From Paludicola sp. MB14-C6 (GTDB lineage: Bacteria > Bacillota > Clostridia > Oscillospirales > Ruminococcaceae): a DNA stretch of 64,000 bases. The DNA is taken from contig NZ_CP133133.1 of the NCBI RefSeq assembly GCF_030908625.1, forward strand, positions 1,612,001 through 1,676,000, given 5' to 3'. A model generated the notes under the pieces. The model saw only the letters and a list, made by a program, of their open reading frames with translations. It had not been told where the DNA came from and did not search any database. Shown one piece after another: positions 52,618 through 62,164 of this stretch (position 1 is the first letter of the stretch; each line of letters begins with the position of its first letter). A program made the position numbers and the translations under genes.

Positions 52618-53727
52618 ATGAATGTTTGCGTTATCGGCGGGGGAAATATCGGTACAGCCATTGCAGCAATAATGAACCAAAATGGTCATGAAGTCTATAT
52701 TAAAACAAGACGACCAGAACAATGGTCAAAAACAATTTGCTATACGGATATGGAATCGCAAAAGTCGTTTTCTGCACATATCTCAAAAATTACACATGAT
52801 TCAAAAATACTAGCAATATGTGATATTGTGTTGATTACAACGCCAACTTTTACGTTAAAGAATATTTTAGATGAAATTAAGCCGCATTTAAAGAAATCAA
52901 CTCCGATTGGAATTATCCCGGGAACAGGAGGCGTTGAATTTATTGCAAAAAACATGATTGAAGAAGGTCACATTATTTTTGGATTGGATCGTGTTCCTTG
53001 TATTGCTCGTGTAACTAAGTATGGGAAAAACGTATCCGGATTAAAAAAGCATTCCGTTCGTTTGTGCGCTTTTCCAAAACATAAAACAAGCCAACTATGC
53101 GATATTATACAGGACTTATTTCAGTTACACTGTTTCCCATTGGACAATTACCTCACCGTCACATTTACGCCCTCTAATCCTATACTTCACACAACTAGGC
53201 TTTACGCCATGTATCAAAATGCAGCCCCAACTCATTCATGGAAAGAAAATGTTTTATTTTATGAAGCTTGGGATGATCTCTCCTCGCAAATGTTAATTGC
53301 TTGTGATACGGAATTACAAGCAGTATGTAAAGCAATTAACAAGCTTGATTTAACCGGTGTAGTTCCTCTAACAACACACTATGAATCTCATACCATTCAA
53401 GCAATGACGCATAAAATTTCTAATATTCTTTCCTTTAAAGGAATTACATCTCCCATGATTCAAAAAAATGGGCGGTATGTTTTTGATTTGAACTCTCGTT
53501 ACTTTACAGAGGATTTTCCATATGGCCTTTGTATAATAAAAGGATTTGCCGAAATTTTTTCTTGCAAAACACCGAATATTGATATAATATTACAATGGTA
53601 TCAGCATATCAGTGGCCAAATGTATTTTACCAAAACCGGTTTTAATGGGCCTGATTTAACGAAAACTGCAATCCCTCAAAATTTTGGAATTCATACAAAA
53701 GAGGATGTATATACATTTTATCAGTAG
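52618..53727 (+). CDS. Octopine/nopaline-dehydrogenase-family oxidoreductase
   Basis: 369 residues. N-terminal Rossmann domain with NVCVIGGGNIGTAIAAIM (GGGNIG, residues 2-19), a second segment VLITTPTFTLKNIL, and a helical C-terminal domain typical of octopine or nopaline dehydrogenases (active His-Asp probably in PLTTHYESHT). The family reductively condenses an amino acid with a keto acid, or oxidises 2-hydroxy acids. In a polysaccharide operon it probably makes a small amino or hydroxy acid decoration. Overlaps context with the flippase and the nucleotidyltransferase fusion. AAGGAG ribosome site. Confidence 0.82.
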   Translation: MNVCVIGGGNIGTAIAAIMNQNGHEVYIKTRRPEQWSKTICYTDMESQKSFSAHISKITHDSKILAICDIVLITTPTFTLKNILDEIKPHLKKSTPIGIIPGTGGVEFIAKNMIEEGHIIFGLDRVPCIARVTKYGKNVSGLKKHSVRLCAFPKHKTSQLCDIIQDLFQLHCFPLDNYLTVTFTPSNPILHTTRLYAMYQNAAPTHSWKENVLFYEAWDDLSSQMLIACDTELQAVCKAINKLDLTGVVPLTTHYESHTIQAMTHKISNILSFKGITSPMIQKNGRYVFDLNSRYFTEDFPYGLCIIKGFAEIFSCKTPNIDIILQWYQHISGQMYFTKTGFNGPDLTKTAIPQNFGIHTKEDVYTFYQ

Positions 53728-53742
53728 AAAGGAAATACAACA

Positions 53743-55557
53743 ATGCAAGCAATGATATTAGCCGCAGGAATGGGTAAACGTTTAAAAGAACTAACCAGCG
53801 AAGCAACCAAATGTATGGTAAAAGTTAATGACGTTAGCATGATTGAAAGAATGCTAACAATTTTAGAGAAACGCAATTTTAATAAAATCATAATTGTAGT
53901 TGGCTATGAAGGTCAGAAGCTGATTGACTATATTGAGTCATTAAACATAAAAACTCCAATAGAATATGTTTTTAACACTATTTACAATAAAACAAATAAC
54001 ATTTATTCGCTCTATTTAGCAAAAGATTATTTGCTGCAAGATGATACTTTATTATTAGAATCCGATTTAATCTTTGAAGAAAAAGTATTAGATTACTTAT
54101 TGGATAATCCATATCCAAGCTTAGCTCTTGTTGCGAAATTTGAAAGTTGGATGGATGGAACTGTAATGGAATTGGATGACGAGGATTCCATTATTGCATT
54201 CCGTACAAAGCGTGAGTTTCATTTTGAGGATATTCCGAATTACTTTAAAACCGTAAATATTTATAAATTCAGCCAAAAGTTTTCTTCCACGCACTACGTT
54301 CCTTTCTTAGAAGCATATAGCAAAGCGCTTGGAAATAACGAATATTATGAGCAAGTTTTAAAAGTTATTACCTTACTTGATAAACCAGAAATCAAAGCGG
54401 TTCGTCTAAAAGATGAAGCTTGGTACGAAATAGATGATATTCAAGACTTGAATATTGCGGAATCTCTCTTTGCAAGCAGAGAAGAAAAATTGAAAAAATT
54501 CCAAATTCGCTATGGCGGCTATTGGAGATACCCACAAATGCTTGATTTTTGTTATTTAGTCAATCCATTCTTCCCCAATCCAAAACTTGTTGACGAAATC
54601 AAAGCAAACTTTGAACGTCTTTTATGTAACTATCCATCCGGTTTAGATGTTAACAGCTTATTAGCCGCTAAATATTTTGGATTGCACAAAGAGAATATTA
54701 TTGTAGGTAACGGTGCAGCTGAGCTTATTAAATCATTGATGACAATATTAACAGGTAAAATCGGATTTGCTTTTCCTACCTTTGAAGAATATCCAAACCG
54801 TAAGTCGAAAGATGATATCGTTGCTTTTATCCCTCAAAATTCAGATTACTCATATACAGCAGATGATTTAATTTCATTCTACCAAGATAAAGATATTTCT
54901 GTTTTAGCGTTAATTAACCCTGATAACCCTTCCGGTAATTTAATTAAAAAACAAGATGTTTTACGTCTTGCTGAATTTTCAAAACAAAAAGGGATCCGCT
55001 TTATTGTTGATGAATCCTTTGTGGATTTTGCAGACACCGCTGAATGGCAATCTTTATTGGAACAAGAAATTCTTATAAAATATCCTCATATGATTGTTGT
55101 AAAAAGCATTTCAAAATCATATGGTGTTCCCGGTTTACGACTTGGCGTTATCGCAACAGGCGACACAGAATTGATATCTCAAATGAAAAAAGATGTTGCC
55201 ATTTGGAACATAAACTCATTTGGTGAGTTTTATCTACAAATTTGCGAAAAATATCAATCCGATTATAAAAAAGCAATTGAAAAGTTTAAACAAGTTCGCA
55301 ATGAATATGTTGAAAACTTAAGCCAAATTAAGCATTTACGTGTTATTCCATCTCATGCAAACTATTTAATGTGCGAAGTATTAACACCTTACTCTGCTAA
55401 CAAGTTAGCGGAAGATTTATTAAATGACTTTAACATCTTAATTAAAGATTTATCTACCAAAAAAGGTTTTGACGGTAAACAATATATCCGTATTGCCGTT
55501 CGAGATGAAAAAGATAATGATGCATTAGTAACAGCATTGAAAATATTGATGAAATAA
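53743..55557 (+). CDS. Nucleotidyltransferase-aminotransferase fusion
   Basis: 604 residues with two enzyme domains. Residues ~1-235: LicC-like nucleotidyltransferase, with MILAAGMGKRLKELT (NTP loop, residues 4-18) and ESDLIFEEKVLDY. Residues ~250-604: fold-type I PLP enzyme of the class I/II or HisC/CobD-like group, with INPDNPSGNLI, DESFVDFAD and the PLP Lys in SISKSYGVPGLRLG (near residue 457). CobD-like enzymes decarboxylate phospho-amino acids, which would yield an amino-alcohol phosphate to be activated as CDP-X. That product is inference; the family fusion itself is clear. It follows the dehydrogenase by 15 bp. No lipid- or sugar-transferase for the product is in the window. Confidence 0.85.
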   Translation: MQAMILAAGMGKRLKELTSEATKCMVKVNDVSMIERMLTILEKRNFNKIIIVVGYEGQKLIDYIESLNIKTPIEYVFNTIYNKTNNIYSLYLAKDYLLQDDTLLLESDLIFEEKVLDYLLDNPYPSLALVAKFESWMDGTVMELDDEDSIIAFRTKREFHFEDIPNYFKTVNIYKFSQKFSSTHYVPFLEAYSKALGNNEYYEQVLKVITLLDKPEIKAVRLKDEAWYEIDDIQDLNIAESLFASREEKLKKFQIRYGGYWRYPQMLDFCYLVNPFFPNPKLVDEIKANFERLLCNYPSGLDVNSLLAAKYFGLHKENIIVGNGAAELIKSLMTILTGKIGFAFPTFEEYPNRKSKDDIVAFIPQNSDYSYTADDLISFYQDKDISVLALINPDNPSGNLIKKQDVLRLAEFSKQKGIRFIVDESFVDFADTAEWQSLLEQEILIKYPHMIVVKSISKSYGVPGLRLGVIATGDTELISQMKKDVAIWNINSFGEFYLQICEKYQSDYKKAIEKFKQVRNEYVENLSQIKHLRVIPSHANYLMCEVLTPYSANKLAEDLLNDFNILIKDLSTKKGFDGKQYIRIAVRDEKDNDALVTALKILMK

Positions 55558-55561
55558 CTAT

Positions 55562-55589
55562 AAAAAGCTACCCAAATGGGTAGCTTTTT
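55562..55589. terminator. Terminator of the polysaccharide operon
   Basis: AAAAAGCTACCC AAAT GGGTAGCTTTTT; perfect 12-bp stem, works in both directions with the converging anti-sigma gene. Confidence 0.93.
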
Positions 55590-55598
55590 GCAATTTAA

Positions 55599-56549
55599 TT
55601 ATCGTTCTATATAATAAACTACAGACTTCAAGTCAGATGCAGGGTTCATTTCTGCCCATAAGATATAATCTTTCGAATTAAATGTAACCGGGTCTTTCAT
55701 TTCCTTAATATTTTTTTGCTTGTCCACAACAAACACATAATGTTGCTCGGATGGAATTGTTGTCATATCATATTCGCCATCTTTTTCGTTTGTAAACTTA
55801 GTATGATAATTTTTTTCTGCCCAACCATCTGTACTATAAAGATACTCAAAAGTAGCATTATAACTTTCAGAAATAAATGACTTGGCGTGCTTAATTGGAA
55901 TTCTCGAACAACTTTCTAATAGCTCTTTTAGTTTATAGGTGTGCGCCTTAGGATTATAGCTTCCGGTAATTTTATTACCTGGAATAACTTCTAATTTTAA
56001 TTTGTTTATATCATCCTTATCTGTTATACCATAGCTAAACCTATAGTATTGGGATTTTCCGTTAACCGTTTTCTTTATCGAATATATTGGTAACATATAA
56101 TCTGCAGGCTTCCATATAAAAGCGTCCCTTCCAATTACTACCGCATTGTCATCCGTAAATCCAAACTTATCTTGTAGAGCTCGATATATTTTTTCGTAAT
56201 CATATGTATTATTTACAACAGGAATATCCAAATAATAAACTTTAGAGTTTATTGCCCAATAAGCATTTTCAATACCCATTACAAGCAATATTGTCGCTAA
56301 AATAATGCTGATAATTGTAATAATAAACTTTTTCTTTACCCGTTGTGTCACCTTTTTAATTGCCACACCATCTTGTTCTATTTCTTCAGTCAACTCAATT
56401 TGGGGGATTGGCTTTTTCGAAACTAATTCATGTTTATGGTTACAGGATTCACAAATTTTTAAATGCTCTTTAATATCCGTTTTTGTCTCTTCACTCAACA
56501 AATCATCTTCGTAAAGTGGCAACAAGTCTTCAACATAACTGCATTTCAT
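55599..56549 (-). CDS. Anti-sigma factor with zinc-finger N-terminus
   Basis: 316 residues. N-terminal zinc-binding anti-sigma (ZAS) domain with KCSYVEDLLPLYEDD and HLKICESCNHKHE (H-x3-C-x2-C), a membrane segment near residues 75-95, then a ~220-residue extracytoplasmic region without a recognised fold. It should hold the ECF sigma factor encoded 2 bp upstream at the membrane until a signal triggers its release. Signal unknown. Confidence 0.85.
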   Translation of the reverse strand: MKCSYVEDLLPLYEDDLLSEETKTDIKEHLKICESCNHKHELVSKKPIPQIELTEEIEQDGVAIKKVTQRVKKKFIITIISIILATILLVMGIENAYWAINSKVYYLDIPVVNNTYDYEKIYRALQDKFGFTDDNAVVIGRDAFIWKPADYMLPIYSIKKTVNGKSQYYRFSYGITDKDDINKLKLEVIPGNKITGSYNPKAHTYKLKELLESCSRIPIKHAKSFISESYNATFEYLYSTDGWAEKNYHTKFTNEKDGEYDMTTIPSEQHYVFVVDKQKNIKEMKDPVTFNSKDYILWAEMNPASDLKSVVYYIER

Positions 56550-56551
56550 TT

Positions 56552-57019
56552 TTATTCCTCACTTTCGCTTAGTTTAGATTGTAATAATAATTTATCCCGA
56601 TAATATGTAACCTTTGCCCAATTTTCCGTATGTTCCATTATTTCTCCAACCCTACGCAACGGTAAATCATTGATTAAATGTAATATGACAACTTGCTTGT
56701 ATGGTTCAGGTAGTGATAAAATAGCTTGTTCTATTGTTATCTTATCATCCGCCTTCATCGTAAAGCTATCTACAGAAATATTTTCTTCCAGTGAAACTGT
56801 TTTTTGCTTGTCTAGCTGCTTATAGTGTACATGTTTTGCAATGGAGTATATCCAGGTTTTCATAGAACATTTACCACTAAAACGAACTAAGGAGCAAAAC
56901 ACACGATAAAAGGTTTCTTGAGTCAGCTCTGATGCTATGTCCTCGTTTAAATATAAATAATAGAAATAACGCTGTATTTCGCTTACATATGTCGTATATA
57001 TTTCGTCGAATTCCTTCAA
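56552..57019 (-). CDS. ECF-type RNA polymerase sigma factor
   Basis: 155 residues: region 2 (EIQRYFYYLYLNEDIASELTQETFYRVF, with the -10-binding helix MKTWIYSIAKH) and region 4 (LPEPYKQVVILHLINDLPLRRVGEIM, an HTH for the -35). No region 3. Paired with its zinc-finger anti-sigma factor 2 bp downstream, the standard extracytoplasmic-function arrangement. Whether its own promoter is autoregulated cannot be read without the target consensus. Confidence 0.92.
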   Translation of the reverse strand: MKEFDEIYTTYVSEIQRYFYYLYLNEDIASELTQETFYRVFCSLVRFSGKCSMKTWIYSIAKHVHYKQLDKQKTVSLEENISVDSFTMKADDKITIEQAILSLPEPYKQVVILHLINDLPLRRVGEIMEHTENWAKVTYYRDKLLLQSKLSESEE

Positions 57020-57129
57020 TAGCTTCCATCATCTCCTTATCGTTAAATAAGTGCGCACAATCTATTAGTCCCTATTAACATGAAAAGGTTACAACAAAAT
57101 AAGGACAATCCGTAAAGATTGCCCTTTGG

Positions 57130-58209
57130 TTATTTTACAACACAATAATAGTTGGTTTCCCAACATGGAATATAAGGATGATGTCTTAAATAAAACTTGT
57201 AATTTGGATTAAGCTCATGAATCAATAATGGTAATGCATATAAATCTTCATTTTTATGATAGCTTGATACCATCAATTTTGGTGCATAAGCTTGAATTGT
57301 TTCTTTGCATCCCAATAAAGCTTGATACTCGGCACCCTCCACATCAAATTTAATTGTGGTAGCTTTTTTCCCTTGCAAAATATGATCCACAGAATTGGCT
57401 TGTACTTCAATAACTCCTGTGTTTTCCAGTTTTGAATTGCGGCCACCTTTTCCTGAAAAATGCAGCACCGTTTTTTCGCTCCAAGCACCAATATTAAAAG
57501 TATTGATATTCGTTATTTTTTCCTCGTCAATTCGCTTGTGTAATCGTTTAAAGTTCTTTACATCCGGCTCAAAAGCATAAATTTGTTCAATGCTACCATT
57601 GCTGTATCGCAAAAACTCTGAAACGGTATCACCATTATAAGCGCCTAAATCAACATAATGCTCATGACCTGTTGGCTTAATAATCTCATACACTTCACTG
57701 ATATTGGTGGTAATGCCTTTTAAATAATCAATTTTACCACTCACTTTGAAATTCAGCGTATCAATCATAACTTTTTTAGACCAATCGTCTGCAAGCATAT
57801 TGTATACTTTGGTAAACTGCTCGTTATGTTTTTGTATATACGCATGGTCAAAGACCTCATCATCTGTTTTCACAACCGGAACATCAGGTGCATAGAACTC
57901 GCACTCATCCTGTAATGCATAAAGTACTTCTAGCATCTCAGGACGAAATGTTGCAAATGCAAGCAAACTAATAAAGTTTTTTCCATGCATTGCGGTAACC
58001 TCATCTAATCGCAAAACTTTATAACCACAAAAGCTATGACCTCTTACAAAATTATTGCTAGCATAAATTCCTTCAAACGGAATTCCTAATTGCTCTAATA
58101 CATGAATGATTTTTAATGCACCATCGCCCATTCCATAGATAAAAATTGGCTTATCTGTTTGCTTTAAATGCTCCCATAAGCTTTGTTTTTCTGTTAATAG
58201 CTCTATCAC
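57130..58209 (-). CDS. FkbM-family methyltransferase with extra N-terminal domain
   Basis: 359 residues. The C-terminal ~220 residues form a SAM-dependent FkbM methyltransferase with YVDLGAYNGDTVSEFLRY, FEPDVKNFKRLHKRID and IKFDVEGAEYQALLG. The first ~110 residues are a separate domain (PIFIYGMGDGALKIIHVLEQLGI) resembling the nucleotide-sugar or redox-like Rossmann domain found before some FkbM enzymes of polysaccharide loci. Likely methylates a sugar or a small metabolite at the cell surface. No close gene partners. Confidence 0.85.
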   Translation of the reverse strand: MIELLTEKQSLWEHLKQTDKPIFIYGMGDGALKIIHVLEQLGIPFEGIYASNNFVRGHSFCGYKVLRLDEVTAMHGKNFISLLAFATFRPEMLEVLYALQDECEFYAPDVPVVKTDDEVFDHAYIQKHNEQFTKVYNMLADDWSKKVMIDTLNFKVSGKIDYLKGITTNISEVYEIIKPTGHEHYVDLGAYNGDTVSEFLRYSNGSIEQIYAFEPDVKNFKRLHKRIDEEKITNINTFNIGAWSEKTVLHFSGKGGRNSKLENTGVIEVQANSVDHILQGKKATTIKFDVEGAEYQALLGCKETIQAYAPKLMVSSYHKNEDLYALPLLIHELNPNYKFYLRHHPYIPCWETNYYCVVK

Positions 58210-58249
58210 GTTTTTCTCTCCTGCGTTTTTATTTTGTTATTAATAAATT

Positions 58250-58936
58250 CTATTTGATAATGTTGAATAGTTCTTCTAGTTTATGTATTTCATAATCAGA
58301 AATTGCATCCGATTTATTTTCAAACTTGTTTTGGTTAAACCAGCAAGTCGTTACTCCTATCTGATTGCCTCCCATTATATCGGAAGAAAGGCTATCACCA
58401 ATTAAAAGAACCTTATCTTTTTCAACGTTGCCAATTTTATCAAATACATATTCAAAGTATTCCTTTTGTGGCTTTTGGTATCCACTATCTTCTGATACAA
58501 AAATATCGGTAATAAACGGTTTTATCTTACAGTGTTCAAATCGTTTATGCTGTACTTTTGAAATGCCATTTGTTACAATATAAAGTTTATATTGCTTTGC
58601 TAAAGCTTCACATAATTCATAAGCACCATCAATCAAATCGGATCCATTCGCTAAAAATTCTAAATAATCATTATTTGCTTTCAAACCATCTTTTTCAATA
58701 TGCAGTTCTTCAAATAGTTTTGTAAATCGAGTCTTTTGAATCACATCTTTCTCAATGTTTCCAAGCTCAAAGTCTTTCCATAATTTATGGTTAATTTCTT
58801 TATATAAGTCAATTTTACTTTTGGTATATGAAATTTGATACAAATAAAAAACCTGCTTTAATGCTCTTTCTTCAGCCTTTTGAAAATCAAACAAGGTATC
58901 ATCTGCATCAAATAAAAGAATTAGATATTTTGACAT
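58250..58936 (-). CDS. YjjG-type HAD nucleotidase
   Basis: 228 residues. Motif I LLFDADDTLFDFQKAE, motif II IVTNGISKVQHKRF, motif III SGYQKPQKEYFEYVF and motif IV LIGDSLSSDIMGGNQIG, which place it with the YjjG family of house-cleaning noncanonical pyrimidine nucleotidases (dephosphorylate damaged UMP/TMP analogues). AGGGAGGTACG ribosome site. Lies 40 bp before the FkbM gene in the same direction. Confidence 0.9.
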   Translation of the reverse strand: MSKYLILLFDADDTLFDFQKAEERALKQVFYLYQISYTKSKIDLYKEINHKLWKDFELGNIEKDVIQKTRFTKLFEELHIEKDGLKANNDYLEFLANGSDLIDGAYELCEALAKQYKLYIVTNGISKVQHKRFEHCKIKPFITDIFVSEDSGYQKPQKEYFEYVFDKIGNVEKDKVLLIGDSLSSDIMGGNQIGVTTCWFNQNKFENKSDAISDYEIHKLEELFNIIK

Positions 58937-59399
58937 TTACGTACCTCCCTAACCCTATCAGCGTATTAGTATTATTATATCATAAAAAGTCTGTTTGAAC
59001 GTAAGTGAAAACAGGTTCCCGTGATAAAATGTTCTCGTTATGGTCAAAATCTTTGATTTTGGGTACCATAGAGGTTATTATAACATAACTCTATAAAAAA
59101 ATCTCGATAAACATTAATCATATCCTAATCTTATTCACTGCTATTTTATCTATTTACTACATAAATACTCCACATATCCATTATATATATTGTGTATAAT
59201 AGCCAAATATCATGGCAAATATTATCTGTTTTGCTTATTGTAATTACAATTGAATAATGATATATTTAGGATGTTTTCGGATTTCAAGAACCTATATAAA
59301 GTTTTCTTACAAATAATAACATATTCATTTTATTTGTATCATACGTATTATGTTGGGGGTAATCGGAAACAGTTCACTATTTTGAAAGGGGAATATCTT
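58937..59399. other. Gene-free region before the pyrophosphatase
   Basis: 463 bp without a credible gene. Hairpin ATGGT.CAAAATC/GATTTTG..ACCAT at 59040-59069, followed by a near-palindrome ATAGAG...CTCTAT at 59068-59094. A TATAAT box at 59195-59200 has no good -35. A long leader would be possible. No known riboswitch recognised. Confidence 0.45.
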
Positions 59400-61490
59400 A
59401 TGCAACTCTCAGACACAACGTTTCAGCTGATATCCATTGTGATTGCATTGCTCTCACTTGGTGTAGCAGCGTGGCTTTACTCATGGGTGAAAAAACGCCC
59501 TTCCTCCAATGCAAAAATTGCTGAAGTAGGAGATCTCATTCGCAAAGGCGCAAACACATTTCTAAGACATGAATACAAAGTTTTGGCTCGTTTCTGTGCG
59601 GTAGTCGCAATTCTTCTCTTAGTGTTCTTACCAAAACCTATATGGCAAGGCAACATTTTAGATAATGTGACTATGGTACTTGCATACATATTTGGTACTG
59701 CATTCTCAGCTTTAGCTGGTAAAGTAGGTATTGAAGTGGCAACGATTGCGAATGTAAAATCCGCAGAAGCTGCCAAAGACGGAATGAAGCCTTCCTTTAT
59801 GGCTGGTTTCCGTGGCGGTGCTGTAATGGGTATGGCTGTAGTAGGTGTAAGCTTACTCGGTGTTGCCGGACTTATGATTTTAACTGATAGCTCAACTGCT
59901 CTTCTAGGTTTCAGCTTTGGTGCTAGCTCGCTTGCTTTGTTTGCAAAAGCAGGCGGTGGTATCTTTACAAAAACCGCTGATATTAGTGCAGACTTAGTTG
60001 GTAAAGTTGAGCTTGGTATTCCAGAAGATGATCCAAGAAACCCTGCTGTTATAGCTGATAACGTTGGCGATAATGTTGGCGACGTTGCCGGTATGGGCGC
60101 TGACCTATTCGACTCTAACGTAGCTTCTATGGCTGCTGCTCTTGTTATGGCTCTATCTTTAGATAAGCTTGCAGGTAATTCTGCAAATGTAAACACTGTA
60201 TTTTGTTACGCTGCCCTTGGCTTATTAGCATCAATCATTGGTGTAAGTACTGCACGTATTGGTAAAAAAGGCGATCCTACAAGAGCCTTAAATAGCAGCA
60301 CCTATGTTACAACCGGTATTTTTGGCTTACTAACTGCCGGTGCTACTTGGCTATTCGGATTTGAATGGAGAATCTGGGCTGCAACAATAGTTGGCTTATT
60401 AGTTGGCGTTATTATTGGTATTGCAAGCGATTACTTTACCAATGACAATAAAAAACCGGTTCGCTATGTTGCGAATGCAGCAAAAACGGGACCAGCATTT
60501 ACTATCCTTTCCGGTATTTCATATGGTTTCTTAAGCATCCTTCCAGCAATGGTAGGTATCTCTGTATCTGCATTGCTTGCATTCAAAATTTGCGAGCCTA
60601 TTGGTCCTGGTTATGCAATGTTCGGTATTGCTATGGCTGCAGTTGGTATGCTCTCCATCGTTGGTATGATTATTTCTAACGACGCATACGGCCCAATTGT
60701 TGACAATGCACGTGGACTTGCCGAAATGGGAAACCTAGGCGATGAAGTATTGGATATTACTGATAAATTAGACAGCGCAGGTAACACTGTTAAAGCTGTT
60801 ACAAAAGGCTTTGCAATTGGTGCTGCCGGTTTAACTGTTATTGCTTTATTAGGTGCATTCATGAGTGAAGTAAATGATGCCGCTGCTAAACTTGGAAAGG
60901 AAGTCATCACAGGCTTTGACATTATGAGCCCTGTTGTATTCTTTGGTTTATTGGTTGGTGCTGCAATTCCAGCTTTATTCTCTGCTATGCTGATGCTTGG
61001 TGTTGATAGAAACGCACAACGTATGGTTTCCGAAATTCACCGTCAATTTAAAGAAATCATCGGCTTAAAAGAAGGTAAAGAAGGCGTAAAACCGGAATAT
61101 GATAAATGCATTGAAATTGCGACAAAAGGCGCTATTCGTGAACTGATTCCTGCTGGCTTAATTGCAATTATTGCAACATTGGCTGTTGGATTTATTGGTG
61201 GCGTTCAAGCAATCGGCGGTTTCTTAACCGGTAATATCGTAAGCGGATTATTATTAGCATTGTTTATGTCTAACTCAGGTGGACTTTGGGATAATGCAAA
61301 GAAATACATAGAAGCGGGTAACAATGGCGGAAAAGGATCTGATGCTCATAAAGCTGCTGTTGTAGGCGATACCGTTGGTGATCCATTTAAAGATACAGCT
61401 GGTCCATCTATCAATACCCAAATCACTGTTGTTTCCCTTGTATCTTCACTAATGGCTACTCTTTTCTTAACATTCTCTATCTTTGGATAA
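59400..61490 (+). CDS. hppA: Membrane-bound ion-pumping pyrophosphatase
   Basis: 696 residues from the ATG 8 nt after AAAGGGGAA; an in-frame start 150 bp upstream is rejected. About 16 membrane helices. The PPi-binding loops are PEDDPRNPAVIADNVGD and the C-terminal GDTVGDPFKDTAGPS. Couples PPi hydrolysis to H+ or Na+ pumping. The segment AGNTVKAVTKGF has Lys where K+-dependent enzymes have Ala (GNTTAA), a feature of K+-independent, H+-pumping types; since all known Na+ pumps of this family are K+-dependent, an H+ pump is the better guess. Monocistronic. Confidence 0.94.
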   Translation: MQLSDTTFQLISIVIALLSLGVAAWLYSWVKKRPSSNAKIAEVGDLIRKGANTFLRHEYKVLARFCAVVAILLLVFLPKPIWQGNILDNVTMVLAYIFGTAFSALAGKVGIEVATIANVKSAEAAKDGMKPSFMAGFRGGAVMGMAVVGVSLLGVAGLMILTDSSTALLGFSFGASSLALFAKAGGGIFTKTADISADLVGKVELGIPEDDPRNPAVIADNVGDNVGDVAGMGADLFDSNVASMAAALVMALSLDKLAGNSANVNTVFCYAALGLLASIIGVSTARIGKKGDPTRALNSSTYVTTGIFGLLTAGATWLFGFEWRIWAATIVGLLVGVIIGIASDYFTNDNKKPVRYVANAAKTGPAFTILSGISYGFLSILPAMVGISVSALLAFKICEPIGPGYAMFGIAMAAVGMLSIVGMIISNDAYGPIVDNARGLAEMGNLGDEVLDITDKLDSAGNTVKAVTKGFAIGAAGLTVIALLGAFMSEVNDAAAKLGKEVITGFDIMSPVVFFGLLVGAAIPALFSAMLMLGVDRNAQRMVSEIHRQFKEIIGLKEGKEGVKPEYDKCIEIATKGAIRELIPAGLIAIIATLAVGFIGGVQAIGGFLTGNIVSGLLLALFMSNSGGLWDNAKKYIEAGNNGGKGSDAHKAAVVGDTVGDPFKDTAGPSINTQITVVSLVSSLMATLFLTFSIFG

Positions 61491-61517
61491 GAGATGCTAT
61501 AATCATTCTTCTCTCAC

Positions 61518-61550
61518 TGGCCTGTATTTTCAATACAGGCCCCTTTTTTT
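61518..61550 (+). terminator. Terminator after the pyrophosphatase gene
   Basis: GGCCTGTATT/AATACAGGCC with TTC loop and CCTTTTTTT tail. Confidence 0.95.
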
Positions 61551-61657
61551 GCTCATTCCAAAAGTCAATTGCTTTATTATCAATGTTATGAAACTTGTTT
61601 ACTGCTTCATATCCTTATTATTCTTAGAATATATTTATATAATGAGGATGTGATGAT

Positions 61658-62128
61658 ATGGAGCCAACATCAGAATTTCATACCGTACGAGGGTATCAGC
61701 TTTTAGAACAAAATCGCCGCTTTTTAACCTCCGCTATGGAGGATTATTTAGAAATGATATATCGAACCATGCAAGCAGATGGGTATGTGCGAATTAACGT
61801 GCTATCAGAACAACTCAATGTTTCACCGCCATCAACTACTAACATGGTTCAAAAGCTGCATCAGCTAGGTCTAATTAACTACAAAAAATACGGTATTATT
61901 ACGCTTACACCTATTGGTAATGAAATTGGTGGATTCTTATTACAAAGGCATACTATCATTGAGCAGTTTCTAACCAACCTTGGTGTAGAAAATGTATTAA
62001 ATGAAACGGAGTTAATCGAACATAATATTTCTAACAACACCTTACAAAAAATCAATCATTTTAATGAATTTCTAACCAAAAACCCTTCAATAGCACAAAG
62101 CTTATATATTAGTTTAAATTCAATATAA
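61658..62128 (+). CDS. DtxR/MntR-family metal-dependent regulator
   Basis: 156 residues. The winged HTH contains MEDYLEMIYRTMQADGYVRINVLSEQLNVSPPSTTNMVQKLHQLGLI, the pattern of DtxR-type repressors (LEMIY...VRxxDIA, SPPSVTxMxxKL). The C-terminal dimerisation and metal-binding helix region is short; HTIIEQFLTNLGV fits, but several metal ligands (Glu, His) of MntR are replaced. Probably senses Mn2+ or Fe2+, though the odd ligand set leaves that open. The family terminator follows, abutting an IS element. GAGGATGTGATG ribosome site. Confidence 0.8.
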   Translation: MEPTSEFHTVRGYQLLEQNRRFLTSAMEDYLEMIYRTMQADGYVRINVLSEQLNVSPPSTTNMVQKLHQLGLINYKKYGIITLTPIGNEIGGFLLQRHTIIEQFLTNLGVENVLNETELIEHNISNNTLQKINHFNEFLTKNPSIAQSLYISLNSI

Positions 62129-62132
62129 GAAA

Positions 62133-62164
62133 AATAACAAGAAGCTTTTTAGCTTCTTGTTATT
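62133..62164 (+). terminator. Terminator abutting the left IS end
   Basis: Perfect 14-bp stem AATAACAAGAAGCT/AGCTTCTTGTTATT with TTTT loop; ends exactly one base before the IS left end TCAG at 62165. Confidence 0.9.

Noticed and set aside
59477..60196. 239-residue minus-strand reading frame
   Set aside because: Antisense of the pyrophosphatase gene, low-complexity Ala/Pro composition.
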